Source of the DNA: Pseudomonas azadiae
GTDB lineage: Bacteria; Pseudomonadota; Gammaproteobacteria; Pseudomonadales; Pseudomonadaceae
Assembly: GCF_019145355.1 (NCBI RefSeq)
Contig: NZ_JAHSTY010000002.1
Span: forward strand, 434,001 to 498,000
Length of the DNA: 64,000 nt
Direction: 5' to 3'
Numbering within the stretch: the first letter of the stretch is position 1; each line of letters begins with the position of its first letter. Under the pieces are notes generated by a model. The model saw nothing but the letters and a program-made list of their open reading frames with translations. It made no database searches and was not told the DNA's origin. Below are positions 43,252-51,478 of this stretch, piece by piece. The position numbers and the translations under genes are program-made.

Positions 43252-43638
43252 CAGTAATGGGCAGAGCAAGTGCGCCAGTTCATCCTTGTTCAGCGGTTTT
43301 GACAAATAGCCGAGCAGTGGCAGGCCACGGTCCAGCGCCTGGCTTATCAAGCTGGCGAGTTCCCCCACCGGCAATCCGCTCAGCAGGATGGCGGTCGTGG
43401 TAAAGCGCCTGCGGCTGGCGATTTCAATCAGTTCGAGCCCGGTCAGGTCGGGCAGGCATTGATCACACAGGATGATGTCGAAGGGGACCTCGGCCTGCGC
43501 CATCACACAGATTGCCTGCTCGGCGTTTTCGGCCGGGGTCAGCCGCGCGAAGCCGAAGCTTCTGAGCAGGCACTGAGTGGCGAGGAGCTGAAAGGGATGA
43601 TCCTCCACCAACAGGATACGAAGTGGATAGCTGGGCAT
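43237..43638 (-). CDS. Stand-alone receiver domain (RocR-like)
   Basis: A 133-residue single receiver domain. It has the acidic pocket VEDHPFQLLATQ, phosphoacceptor Asp59 in IILCDQCLPDLTGLELI, the Thr/Ser switch in AILLSGL and the conserved Lys in GYLSKPLNK. The sequence resembles the receiver of RocR-type proteins, but no EAL domain follows: the gene stops right after the domain. It is likely an accessory partner or phosphate sink for the kinase encoded downstream on the same strand, 249 bases from the RocA2-like gene. Either a true single-domain regulator or a decayed RocR; the clean frame favours the former. Confidence 0.85.
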   Translation of the reverse strand: MPSYPLRILLVEDHPFQLLATQCLLRSFGFARLTPAENAEQAICVMAQAEVPFDIILCDQCLPDLTGLELIEIASRRRFTTTAILLSGLPVGELASLISQALDRGLPLLGYLSKPLNKDELAHLLCPLLKLRM

Positions 43639-43811
43639 TGGGAGCCATACGGTGAGTCAAGCGTCGATGGAGGGCGCGTAGAAGCAGCTCGCCAGTGTCG
43701 CTGGGAGCGTGCGCGATTATTCATCGTGTGCTTGTGCGAATTCGATCAGGCTGCTCTGTTCCCTTTGTAGGCGGATTCCTTTCAAGAGACAGGCAGCGTG
43801 ATCGTGCTCGT

Positions 43812-45143
43812 TTATTGAGGGCTGGAACGTCCAGTCATCTCCCGTGCCATTTCGGTGGCGTAGCTGTCGGTCATGCCGGCGATAAAGTCGATCATGCGCA
43901 GGAACGAGGCGTGCAGCGGCCACTCGGGGTTCGGTGCGTTGCTGCCCAGCAAGTCGAGGATGCGACGGTTCTTGAACGACGGCGTGCGCCCGCCATGCTG
44001 TTCCAACGCGGCGCCGCAGAAGGCGTTCAGGAGAATTTCCAGGGTGGTGTAGGCGCCGATTTCATGCAGGGTCTTGCGCTTGTCCTGGAAGATCTTCTTG
44101 CGCGCCATGTCCTTGGCATCCAGGACGCAGCGTTTGGCGGGGCCGTGCATGTGTTCCACCAGATCGCCAGGCAGCGTGCCGGCCAGCAAGGCATCCTGCT
44201 GTTCGACGAAGGCCCGCGCCGCCGCGTTGGTCAAATGCTCGATGGCCTTGCCGCGCAGGATCGCCAGTTTGCGCCGCCGGGAATCCTGCGCGCCGAGTTG
44301 GCGATAGGTCTGGGGCAGGTCGTCGCCCACCAGGTCCAAGAGCAGCGACTCGACTTCAGCGTACTCCAGCAACTGCATTTCCAGGCCGTCTTCGAGGTCG
44401 ATCAGGGCGTAGCAGATGTCGTCCGCCGCTTCCATCAGGTACACCAGCGGGTGCCGGGCCCAGCGTTGTTCTTCAAGTTGCGGCAGGCCGAGCTTGTGGG
44501 CGATCTGTTCGAGGATCGGCAGTTCGCTCTGGTAGCAGCCGAACTTGTGTTTCTTGTAGCCCAAAGAATCGGCGTGCCGGGCGGTCCAGGGGTATTTCAG
44601 GTACGTGCCCAGGGTGGCGTAGGTCAGCCGCGTACCGCCGTCGAACTGGTGGTATTCGAGCTGGGTCAACACGCGAAAGCCCTGGGCGTTGCCTTCGAAG
44701 TTGAGGAAGTCGTTGCGCTCGGCGCTGCTCATGTCATCCAGCCAGCCACGTCCCGCGGCCTGCTGGAACCAGTGGCGAATGGCGTCTTCACCGGAGTGCC
44801 CGAACGGCGGGTTGCCAATGTCATGGGCCAGGCAGGCCGATTGCACCACCATGCCCAGGTCGCTCGGGTCGCACCAGTCGGGCAGGGCGCTGCGCAGGGT
44901 CTCGCCGACGCGCATGCCAAGGGAGCGGCCCACGCAGCTCACTTCCAGGGAGTGGGTCAGGCGGGTATGGATATGGTCGTTGCTGGAGACCGGGTGCACT
45001 TGGGTCTTGCGGCCCAGGCGACGAAACGCGCCGGAGAAGATAATACGGTCGTGGTCTTTGTGAAACGGGCTACGTCCCAGTTCTTCCGGGCTGTGCAGCG
45101 GTTTGCCAAGACGTTCGCGGGTCAGCAGGGTGGGCCAATCCAA
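43812..45143 (-). CDS. dgt: dGTP triphosphohydrolase (dGTPase)
   Basis: A 443-residue HD-domain enzyme that hydrolyses dGTP (or other dNTPs) to the nucleoside and triphosphate. Metal ligands appear in [29 protein letters not shown] and the late Asp of [18 protein letters not shown]. The TTG at 45143 ([16 protein letters not shown]) has GGAGAG nine bases ahead, and no ATG nearby would preserve the conserved N terminus ([32 protein letters not shown]). The neighbours in both directions match the P. aeruginosa dgt locus (from memory). Confidence 0.94.
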   Translation of the reverse strand: MDWPTLLTRERLGKPLHSPEELGRSPFHKDHDRIIFSGAFRRLGRKTQVHPVSSNDHIHTRLTHSLEVSCVGRSLGMRVGETLRSALPDWCDPSDLGMVVQSACLAHDIGNPPFGHSGEDAIRHWFQQAAGRGWLDDMSSAERNDFLNFEGNAQGFRVLTQLEYHQFDGGTRLTYATLGTYLKYPWTARHADSLGYKKHKFGCYQSELPILEQIAHKLGLPQLEEQRWARHPLVYLMEAADDICYALIDLEDGLEMQLLEYAEVESLLLDLVGDDLPQTYRQLGAQDSRRRKLAILRGKAIEHLTNAAARAFVEQQDALLAGTLPGDLVEHMHGPAKRCVLDAKDMARKKIFQDKRKTLHEIGAYTTLEILLNAFCGAALEQHGGRTPSFKNRRILDLLGSNAPNPEWPLHASFLRMIDFIAGMTDSYATEMAREMTGRSSPQ

Positions 45144-45352
45144 GGCGGATACTCTCCGTAGGGTGAATGACCCTCCCAGCTTCCCGGTTCAGCGCGGCCT
45201 GGGCAAGCGAAAATCTACAAGCCGGCCGCGTCGATATCGATTAGCAGCAAACGCTGAGCGCTTTCGAAGAGTGTCTGGCGGTGAGGCGATACCTGTTGCG
45301 GGTCGCGGCGCGGTAGGTCGAGGAAACACGCAGCCTGCTAAGAGAGCTGGCG
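45144..45352. other. Gap upstream of dgt
   Basis: About 210 bases with no gene, probably holding the dgt promoter. I see no repeat or strong promoter match in it. Confidence 0.4.
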
Positions 45353-45390
45353 AAAAAAGGCCCGGCCCTCGAAAACGAGGGCCGGGCCAG
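45353..45390 (-). terminator. Strong terminator of the DUF883 operon
   Basis: A 13-bp stem, GGCCCGGCCCTCG (45359-45371) with CGAGGGCCGGGCC (45376-45388), around AAAA. On the minus strand six T residues follow. Confidence 0.92.
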
Positions 45391-45420
45391 TTCTGTTGGC
45401 AAGACTGCGGCGGGTATGGC

Positions 45421-45759
45421 TCAGCCCTTACGCGAAGTGCCCTGCATGGCCAATTTGATCAGCGGGATCAAGCCGGCACTGAGGCGCACCAGGCGTGTCA
45501 AGCCACCGATGCCACCACCCTTGGCGCCTTTGCCCGTGAAGAACCCCATTAGGGTCACGGCGGCCACGCCCCACAGCGGCGCGTGCTTGATGCCCAGACC
45601 GCCCTGAAAACTCTGCCCCAAGTTGCGCACCTTGTTCAGTGGCAGCATCAATTGCTGGGACTCGTGGCGGATCTCCTGACGGTGCATTTCCATGCGCAGG
45701 CGAATCAAAGCCTTGCGCATTTCTCGGCGGGAGGTTTGCTGGTTTTCATTCGAGCTCAT
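45421..45759 (-). CDS. Small membrane protein, last gene of DUF883 operon
   Basis: A 112-residue protein I cannot name. The N-terminal half is charged and helical (RREMRKALIRLRMEMHRQEIRHE); the C-terminal half has a Gly-rich hydrophobic region (PLWGVAAVTLMGFFTGKGAKGGGIGGLTRLVR) that probably contacts or spans the membrane. It begins in an ATGA overlap with the DUF1469 gene. The trio DUF883-DUF1469-this protein recurs in pseudomonads and resembles the E. coli YqjD-YqjE-YqjK set. Confidence 0.82.
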   Translation of the reverse strand: MSSNENQQTSRREMRKALIRLRMEMHRQEIRHESQQLMLPLNKVRNLGQSFQGGLGIKHAPLWGVAAVTLMGFFTGKGAKGGGIGGLTRLVRLSAGLIPLIKLAMQGTSRKG

Positions 45760-46139
45760 GGCAGCAGGCGCTCCCGGTCATTGGCCAGTTCTTCGAGGGT
45801 GGCGTGGAACGGCGTGGACTCATCGAACACCGCCGCTTTCAAGCGCACCCCGCAGAATGCGGCAGCCAGGGTATAGAACACGCAGAGGCAGATGATCCCG
45901 GTCAGGCGGTAGCCGGTGTCCCAGACGAGGATCATCACCAGCGTGGACAGCCCCACCAGCAACAGCAGCGCAAATACCAACGCCAGGCCGGCAAACAGCA
46001 GCAGGCTGACCGTGCGGGCCTTCTGTTCCTGCAATTCGATGCCAAACAATTCAACGTGGCTGTGCAGCAAGCCCAGCACGGCCGCGCCCAGACGTCTTGA
46101 GGTTGAGCTCGTGGTCGAGCTGGATTCGCCGATAGACAT
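45756..46139 (-). CDS. DUF1469 membrane protein (YqjE-like, holin-superfamily III)
   Basis: A 127-residue protein with two central transmembrane helices (LLLFAGLALVFALLLLVGLSTLVMILVW and IICLCVFYTLAAAFCGVRL). Databases often label this family phage holin, but here it is a chromosomal YqjE-like protein: YqjD (DUF883) is encoded just upstream and a YqjK-position protein overlaps downstream. There is no phage gene nearby. Role unknown; the E. coli relatives are stationary-phase membrane proteins. Confidence 0.87.
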   Translation of the reverse strand: MSIGESSSTTSSTSRRLGAAVLGLLHSHVELFGIELQEQKARTVSLLLFAGLALVFALLLLVGLSTLVMILVWDTGYRLTGIICLCVFYTLAAAFCGVRLKAAVFDESTPFHATLEELANDRERLLP

Positions 46140-46143
46140 GGTA

Positions 46144-46458
46144 TTAGCGCCTTGTAGCCAGCAGGCCGATCAAAAAGCCCACGCCGGCGGCAATGCCCAC
46201 CGACTGCCAAGGATTGGCCTGCACGTAATCCTCAGTGGCCGTGACCGCCGCCTGGCCACGTTCGCGCAGGGAGTCTTCGGTCAGTTTCAGGGTTTCACGG
46301 GCCTGCAGCAGCGATTCCTGGATTTTAGCGCGCAGCTCATCGGCCTGGTCGCCCGCGAGCACCTTGGTATCGTTAAGCAACCTTTCGGTGTCAGTCACCA
46401 GGGTTTGGAAATCCGCCATCAGTATTTCCTGAGCGTTCTTTGCAGTGCTTCGGGCCAT
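46144..46458 (-). CDS. DUF883 protein (ElaB/YqjD family)
   Basis: A 104-residue membrane-anchored protein: a long amphipathic helix (about residues 15-75) and a C-terminal hydrophobic anchor VGIAAGVGFLIGLLATRR, the tail-anchor form seen in ElaB/YqjD. E. coli YqjD binds ribosomes and tethers them to the membrane in stationary phase; whether this protein does so is unknown. First gene of a three-gene unit with four-base spacing to the DUF1469 gene. Confidence 0.92.
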   Translation of the reverse strand: MARSTAKNAQEILMADFQTLVTDTERLLNDTKVLAGDQADELRAKIQESLLQARETLKLTEDSLRERGQAAVTATEDYVQANPWQSVGIAAGVGFLIGLLATRR

Positions 46459-46878
46459 GGTTATCTCCGTGATTGGCTGATCGGTATGTAGTGGTTTCGA
46501 GTCACCGGGTTCGGTGAAGGTTCAGTGCAATTGTCTGGTACAGCGTTTACTACGCCTCGGTGCGCGGGCCAACGAGTCTGCGCTGAATCCGGGCGGTCGG
46601 GCAGTAAGCCTTGAAAAACCTTACCCTAAATAACTGAAACTCGCGGAAAAACCCTGTCGGTAATGGCCTTTGCGTTGATCGCTGCGCTAAAGCGGTTCAC
46701 GCCCCCCCTGAAGAGGGAGGCCGCAGTTGCCAACCGGGCGGTGTCAGCCGGACCAGCCAATTGATCGGCGGCCGTCGGCTTACGGGTGTACGACGTGATC
46801 AAGCGCATCACTGGCTGCACCTGAGCCAGGAGCAGGCGTATTACGGTGCGGACCTGCCGATGCACAAGATCGGCGCGG
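46459..46878. other. Gene-poor gap, possible gene remnant
   Basis: About 420 bases between the DUF883 gene and the antiporter. No complete gene is seen. On the plus strand a frame ending at 46892 reads HHWLHLSQEQAYYGADLPMH before its stop, which looks more protein-like than random, but it has no start and no recognisable family, so it may be a decayed gene tail. Confidence 0.35.
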
Positions 46879-48621
46879 TCAGTCAGGATTGATCGGTGCC
46901 TGTTCTTCATCATCCGTTTGTGCGTAAAAACCGTGCAGCAGGCGATAGCGGTTCTGCCGCACTTCATCGACCCGCGCCTGCACCTGTTGGTCCGGCAGGC
47001 CCAGCAGGATCAAGGCGTGGGAGGCGAGCATCAGGCTCGACTCCAACAGCTCGGGCACCACTTCACTGGCGCCCGCGGCTTTGAGCTCAGCCAGTTGGCT
47101 GTCATCGCGGGTACGCACCAGGATCGGCACCTTGGGGTTGATCCGGCGCGCTTCCTTCAGCACCACCAGCGCCACATCGGGGTTGTCGACCGCAATCACC
47201 ACCAGCCGCGCGCGTTCCAGGCCGACCGCACTCAGCAGGGCGCCACGCCGGCAGTCGCCATAATGCACGCTGCTGTCTTCGGTGGCGGCTTCCTGAACCC
47301 GTTCCGGATCGTCATCCAGGGCAATGAAGGCCTGTTGTTCCTTGCGCAAAAAACGCCCGATGGATTGGCCGACGCGTCCATAGCCGCAGATCACCGCGTG
47401 CCCGCGTAGCTCGGCGTTCAACGCGGTGATGTGTTCCAGCTGCACTTGCTGGTTGGGTTTGCGGTGCAGGCGCAGCGCAAGGCGCGGCGCGGCGCGCAAC
47501 AGCAGCGGGGTCAGCAGCATCGAACAGAAGGTGGCGGCGAGCAGCAGCCCGTTGAATTCGTCGGGTACCAGCCGGCTCTGGTGCATCTGGGCCATCAGCG
47601 CAAAGCAGAACTCGCCGCCCTGGGCCAGGGCCAGGCCGCTGCGCCACGCAGTCTCGGCGTCGCTGCCGCGCAGCTTGACCAGCGCGGCCACCACGCAGCC
47701 TTTGACCAGCATCAAGGTCAGCGTCAGGCCCAGGATCAGCAGGCTGTGGCTGACAAACAACTGCAGGTCGATCAGCATGCCGATGCTGACGAAAAACAGC
47801 CCCAGCAGGATGTCGCGAAACGGGCGGATATCCGCTTCGATCTGGTGGCGGTAGTGGCTCTCGCCCAGCAGCATGCCGGCCAGGAACGCGCCGAGGGCAG
47901 GGGAAAGACCCAGCAGGTGCGTGAGCCAGGCGGTCAGCAGCACGATCACCAGCGCCAGCAGCACGAACAGCTCGGCCGAATGGGAGGCGGCGACTTCACG
48001 GAACAAGCGCGGCAACAGCCAGCGGCTGGCCAGCAGCAGGCCGACAAATAACACCACGGTCTTGCCCAGGGTCAGCGGCAGCGCCAGGTACCAGGCCTGC
48101 TCGCCGGTGCCGGCAAATACCGGCACCAGGGTCAGCAGCAGCACCGCCACCACATCCTGGAACAGCAAGACGCCAATCGCGTTCTGGCCATGGCTGCTGA
48201 AGATTTCACCCAGGCTGGTCAGCTCTTTGCTGACGATGGCGGTGGAGGACAACGCCAGTCCGGCCCCGAGCAACAAAGCGATGCCCGGCGCGACACCCAG
48301 GGTCATCAGCAAGCCCCCCAGCAGCGCCCCGCACCCCAACACCTGCAAACTGCCCAGGCCAAACACCACGCGGCGCAGGGCAAGCATCTTCGTCAGGGAA
48401 AACTCCAGGCCCAGGGAAAACAGCAGGAACACCACGCCCAGTTCGGCGAGGTCGGGCAGCTCTTCGCTGTCATTCACCCAGTCCAGTGCGGTGGGCCCTA
48501 CGGCCAGGCCAACGCACAGGTAGCCCAGCACGGGCGGCAATTGCAGCCGGCGAAACAGGGCAATCACCACCAGGGATGAGGCCAGAATGATCAGCAGGTT
48601 GGCAAACACACGCATCTCCAT
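46879..48621 (-). CDS. CPA2-family cation/proton antiporter with RCK domain (KefB/YbaL-like)
   Basis: A 580-residue inner-membrane protein: about twelve helices of a Na+/H+ exchanger-type domain (residues 1-385; family motifs in LPDLAELGVVFLLFSLGLEFS and GLALSSTAIVSKELTSLGEI), then a cytoplasmic TrkA-N/RCK nucleotide-binding domain starting at AVICGYGRVGQSIGRFLRKE. It should exchange K+ or Na+ for H+, gated by nucleotide or glutathione adduct as in Kef systems. No KefF/KefG-type ancillary gene is adjacent. An ATG at 48615 is an alternative start. Confidence 0.9.
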   Translation of the reverse strand: MEMRVFANLLIILASSLVVIALFRRLQLPPVLGYLCVGLAVGPTALDWVNDSEELPDLAELGVVFLLFSLGLEFSLTKMLALRRVVFGLGSLQVLGCGALLGGLLMTLGVAPGIALLLGAGLALSSTAIVSKELTSLGEIFSSHGQNAIGVLLFQDVVAVLLLTLVPVFAGTGEQAWYLALPLTLGKTVVLFVGLLLASRWLLPRLFREVAASHSAELFVLLALVIVLLTAWLTHLLGLSPALGAFLAGMLLGESHYRHQIEADIRPFRDILLGLFFVSIGMLIDLQLFVSHSLLILGLTLTLMLVKGCVVAALVKLRGSDAETAWRSGLALAQGGEFCFALMAQMHQSRLVPDEFNGLLLAATFCSMLLTPLLLRAAPRLALRLHRKPNQQVQLEHITALNAELRGHAVICGYGRVGQSIGRFLRKEQQAFIALDDDPERVQEAATEDSSVHYGDCRRGALLSAVGLERARLVVIAVDNPDVALVVLKEARRINPKVPILVRTRDDSQLAELKAAGASEVVPELLESSLMLASHALILLGLPDQQVQARVDEVRQNRYRLLHGFYAQTDDEEQAPINPD

Positions 48622-48764
48622 TGCAAGGGGCAGGCAAAAGCCTGCAAGTATTGCTGAGTCAGTTATAGGTCATTGTGACGTGGGTCAGGGATTAAGTGGT
48701 GGTGGGCATCATGCAATCAGCGGGCTTAGAATGTCTGCCTACTTTCTGACCAGGTCTGTTCGTC

Positions 48765-49001
48765 ATGCTTCCTGAATGCCAGTTGTACGGCACCCTGGGT
48801 TGCCATCTTTGCGAGATTGCCGAAGCCGAAGTCATGCCGCTCGTCGAACACGGTTTGCTGGTGGAACTGGTGGACATCACCGACCCCGACGACCTGACCG
48901 AGGTCTACGGCCTGCGGATTCCGGTGCTTCGCCGGGTCGACACCGGTGCTGAACTGGACTGGCCGTTCGACACTGAACAGGTCGTCGCCTTCCTGCGCTG
49001 A
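48765..49001 (+). CDS. Glutaredoxin-family protein (CHLC motif)
   Basis: A 78-residue thioredoxin-fold protein of the DUF836 / glutaredoxin 2-like group, with the redox motif GCHLCEIAE at residues 12-20 and the cis-Pro in LRIPVLRR. It may carry out thiol-disulfide or glutathione-linked reduction. It stands alone, divergent from the antiporter; the target is unknown. The ATG at 48765 begins MLPECQLYGTLGCHLCE. Confidence 0.88.
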   Translation: MLPECQLYGTLGCHLCEIAEAEVMPLVEHGLLVELVDITDPDDLTEVYGLRIPVLRRVDTGAELDWPFDTEQVVAFLR

Positions 49002-49075
49002 CATTTATGCGATGGCGGGTTTCCGAATATTACGTTACTGTATGTTTGTACAGCGATTGAATAGAGGGAACGCCC

Positions 49076-49411
49076 GTGGTGAATGTTGAACAACTGAAAA
49101 GCAGCGTCAATCGCATGTCCGCCGATGTCGTGCGCGACGCGGTGAACGAGCTGCGCCTCGATGGCCTGGTCACGGAAGGCAAGACGCCGTTTAACAAAGT
49201 GCATTTCAATACCTGCTTCGCCGAGATCGAGGCGCTGTTCCAGCGCGCCGGCTATCACAAGCAGCTGGATGTGGTGGGTTACCAGGGGTTGCTGTACGCG
49301 TTATACGATCCGGGCCGCTGGGAAGCGGTGGACGTACTGCGCTGGCTCAAGGAATTCACCGAGGCTGCGAGTGCCTCGAAGCTCCTGCGCGCGCAATTGG
49401 CCAAGGCCTGA
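49076..49411 (+). CDS. Conserved small protein, unknown
   Basis: A 111-residue, mainly helical protein without cysteine pairs or membrane segments; I do not recognise a family. It begins MVNVEQLKSSVNRMSADVVRDAVNELRLDGLVTEGK, which has a winged-helix-like look (helix, turn, LDGLVTEGKTPFNKVHF), so a DNA- or protein-binding role is possible but unproven. Two adjacent GTG codons (49076, 49079) are the candidate starts; AGAGGGA lies six bases before the first. Confidence 0.75.
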   Translation: MVNVEQLKSSVNRMSADVVRDAVNELRLDGLVTEGKTPFNKVHFNTCFAEIEALFQRAGYHKQLDVVGYQGLLYALYDPGRWEAVDVLRWLKEFTEAASASKLLRAQLAKA

Positions 49412-49482
49412 GGTCTGGCCTAGGCGCAATCGCGCTCAGTGCGGGATAATGCCCGCCTGTTTCCCCAGGCTTCGAGCATTTC

Positions 49483-50373
49483 ATGTCCACATCCGGTTTT
49501 ACCGCGTCCCAGCATCAAGCCAGCACCTTGTACTTGCCGCCCGGCCCCTGGACGACGGTGCTCGATTGCCTGTGCGACCACTTCCCGGCGATTGGCCGGG
49601 AACACTGGCTGGACCGTATCGCCCGAGGCCGCGTGCTGGATATCCACGGCAGCCCGATTGCCCTGGACCTGGCCTATAAGGAAGGCCTGTGCATCCACTA
49701 CTTCCGGGAAGTGCCGAACGAAAAGGTAATCCCGGTGCAAGAGAGCATCCTGTATGCCGACGAGCATCTGGTGGTCGCGGACAAACCGCACTTCCTGCCC
49801 GTGACGCCGGCCGGCGAGTACGTCGAACAGACTCTGCTGCGCCGCCTGATTCGTCGTCTGGACAATCCGTCGCTGGTGCCCTTGCATCGCATCGACCGGC
49901 ATACGGCGGGGTTGGTGCTGTTCTCGGCCAACCCGGCCAGTCGTTCCGCGTATCAGCAACTGTTTCCCACGCGCAGGATCGATAAATTCTACGAAGCCAT
50001 CGCACCGGCCCTGCCGAACCTGACGTTCCCCCTGGTGCACAAAAGCCGCCTGGTCGATGGCGAACCGTTTTTTCGCATGCAGGAAGGCGACGGTATCGCC
50101 AACACTGAAACGGCCGTGGAGGTGCGAGAAAAGAACAGCAACCTGTGGCGCTACGGCTTGTTTCCGGTGACGGGCAAGAAACACCAGTTGCGCGTGCACA
50201 TGACCGCCCTTGGCGCGAGTATCTGCAACGACCCGTTCTACCCGCACGTGCTCAAGGACGCCGTGGACGACTACGCCAACCCGCTGAAACTGCTGGCTCA
50301 GGGCGTGCGATTCATCGACCCGGTCACAGGTCACGCGCGTAGCTTTCGCAGCCGGATCACCCTCGACTGGTAA
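49483..50373 (+). CDS. RluA-family pseudouridine synthase
   Basis: A 296-residue RNA pseudouridine synthase. The catalytic Asp lies in PLHRIDRHTAGLVLFSA, and VVADKPHFLPVTPAG and KKHQLRVHMTALGASICNDPFYP are the other family blocks. The N terminus (DHFPAIGREHWLDRIARGRVL) resembles a short S4-like module. It belongs to the YqcB/TruC-RluA group, but the target position in rRNA or tRNA cannot be assigned. Confidence 0.9.
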   Translation: MSTSGFTASQHQASTLYLPPGPWTTVLDCLCDHFPAIGREHWLDRIARGRVLDIHGSPIALDLAYKEGLCIHYFREVPNEKVIPVQESILYADEHLVVADKPHFLPVTPAGEYVEQTLLRRLIRRLDNPSLVPLHRIDRHTAGLVLFSANPASRSAYQQLFPTRRIDKFYEAIAPALPNLTFPLVHKSRLVDGEPFFRMQEGDGIANTETAVEVREKNSNLWRYGLFPVTGKKHQLRVHMTALGASICNDPFYPHVLKDAVDDYANPLKLLAQGVRFIDPVTGHARSFRSRITLDW

Positions 50374-50385
50374 CCGCCGGAAACG

Positions 50386-50412
50386 ACAAGGCCCGCGCGA
50401 GGCGGGCCTTGG
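50386..50412 (+). terminator. Hairpin after the pseudouridine synthase gene
   Basis: AAGGCCCGC (50388-50396) pairs with GCGGGCCTT (50402-50410). The stem is strong but the T-run is short. Confidence 0.6.
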
Positions 50413-50457
50413 GTTAACCGGATAGCTGGGGCTTTCTGATACTGCGCGGCGTCCCGT

Positions 50458-50507
50458 TTAGGGCGGCTTCGCCACCCAGCGCGGGGCAAGCCCGCTCACT
50501 ACAGGTC
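50458..50507. repeat. Single REP arm, type 2
   Basis: GGGCGGCTTCGCCACCCAGC followed by GCGGGGCAAGCCCGCTCACTACAG, a lone right arm without partner. Its outer end (CACTACAG) covers the last codon and stop codon of the lipoprotein gene. Confidence 0.9.
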
Positions 50508-50720
50508 TTTAACGGTGCGTACCTGGTCTTTGTTGATGCGGGTGTGCTTGCCATCAAGCTGTTCGAATTCGTAGAAACCCGAATCTTCATCGTATTTCGG
50601 GGTGTCGACGGCCTGGATTTCGCGACCGTCATTCAGGGTGATCACTGTCGGCGAGGCGCAACCGGCGAGGGTGGCGATGCCCAGTGCAAGCATGAGAGCG
50701 GCGATGGTCCGTTGAGTCAT
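50499..50720 (-). CDS. Small YgdI/YgdR-like lipoprotein
   Basis: A 73-residue lipoprotein. Signal peptide MTQRTIAALMLALGIATLAGC with lipobox LAGC puts the lipidated Cys at residue 21. The mature part, SPTVITLNDGREIQAVDTPKYDEDSGFYEFEQLDGK, is the YgdI/YgdR SH3-like fold. Role unknown. The stop codon is the TAG of the adjoining type 2 REP end, followed in frame by TGA. It lies next to mobA as in P. aeruginosa (from memory). Confidence 0.92.
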   Translation of the reverse strand: MTQRTIAALMLALGIATLAGCASPTVITLNDGREIQAVDTPKYDEDSGFYEFEQLDGKHTRINKDQVRTVKDL

Positions 50721-50799
50721 GAGTGTGTCTCCGAGAGAGTACTTTTTAAATGCTGACCTTGTGACGCGTGAGGCGCCGACAAAGTTCCTTGTGCGAGGT

Positions 50800-51402
50800 T
50801 CATTCTGACACGCCCGAGTGCGTCTGTAACAGCGCCGGGGTGTTCAGGTTGGCCAGGCGCGGGTCATCCGCCGGGCACTCAAGGCCCACGCCGCCCAGTT
50901 GCAGGAAGAGCTTGCGCGGGCTGCGTTCGCCGGCGTGCCAGGCGCTGTCCACCGCGTCGCGCAAGGCGGTCGGAATGATGCAGATCAGCGGTTCCCAGAA
51001 TTCGCCGTGGCGCACCATCACTGGCAGCAGCGGGTTGCGCTGTGCCGTCTGACGCAGGTCGGCGATCAGTCGGGCATCGAGATGCGGCACGTCGCACGGC
51101 ACGATCAGCAGGTGCCCATGGCGCGCGACCGCGAGTCCTGCGCGGATACCGGCGAGCGGGCCGGGAAAGTCCGGGCTGTCGTCATTCACCAACCGGTCGG
51201 CATACGCCGCGTACAGTTGCAGGTTGCGGTTGCAGGAGATGATCAGGTCATCCGTGAGCGGTCGCACCAGGCGCTGCAAATGCGCAATCAAGGGCTGGTC
51301 GCGCCATTCCAGCAAGCCTTTGTCCTGGCCGCCCATGCGTTGGCCGCGGCCACCGGACAGCAGCAGGACCGAACAGGGCAGGGGGGACGAATCGATAGGC
51401 AT
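50800..51402 (-). CDS. mobA: Molybdenum cofactor guanylyltransferase
   Basis: MobA attaches GMP to molybdopterin to form the MGD form of the cofactor. The 200-residue nucleotidyltransferase has the GTP-binding N terminus LLLSGGRGQRMGGQDKGLL, IISCNRN, FPGPLAGIRAGL and the metal-binding PCDVPHL. Start MPIDSSPLPCSVLLLSGG at 51402 gives the family length. It is divergent from moaB-moeA, so the region is a molybdopterin locus. Confidence 0.94.
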   Translation of the reverse strand: MPIDSSPLPCSVLLLSGGRGQRMGGQDKGLLEWRDQPLIAHLQRLVRPLTDDLIISCNRNLQLYAAYADRLVNDDSPDFPGPLAGIRAGLAVARHGHLLIVPCDVPHLDARLIADLRQTAQRNPLLPVMVRHGEFWEPLICIIPTALRDAVDSAWHAGERSPRKLFLQLGGVGLECPADDPRLANLNTPALLQTHSGVSE

Positions 51403-51478
51403 GGCGGTTCCGCAGCGGCAGCAAAAGAGGGGCCTGTGATATAACATCAGGCTGTTCCTTCGACAACCGGACCGTGCC

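Noticed and set aside
43106..43309. 67-codon plus-strand frame upstream of the RocA2-like gene
   Set aside because: It overlaps the 3' end of the receiver gene, lacks a ribosome binding site and has no family features. The region looks like a promoter.
43695..45161. 488-codon frame antisense to dgt
   Set aside because: The minus strand carries the HD-domain dGTPase motifs; the antisense translation is low complexity.
45756..46139. Phage holin, hinting at a prophage
   Set aside because: The family name is misleading: the gene sits in a YqjD-YqjE-like operon and no phage genes surround it.
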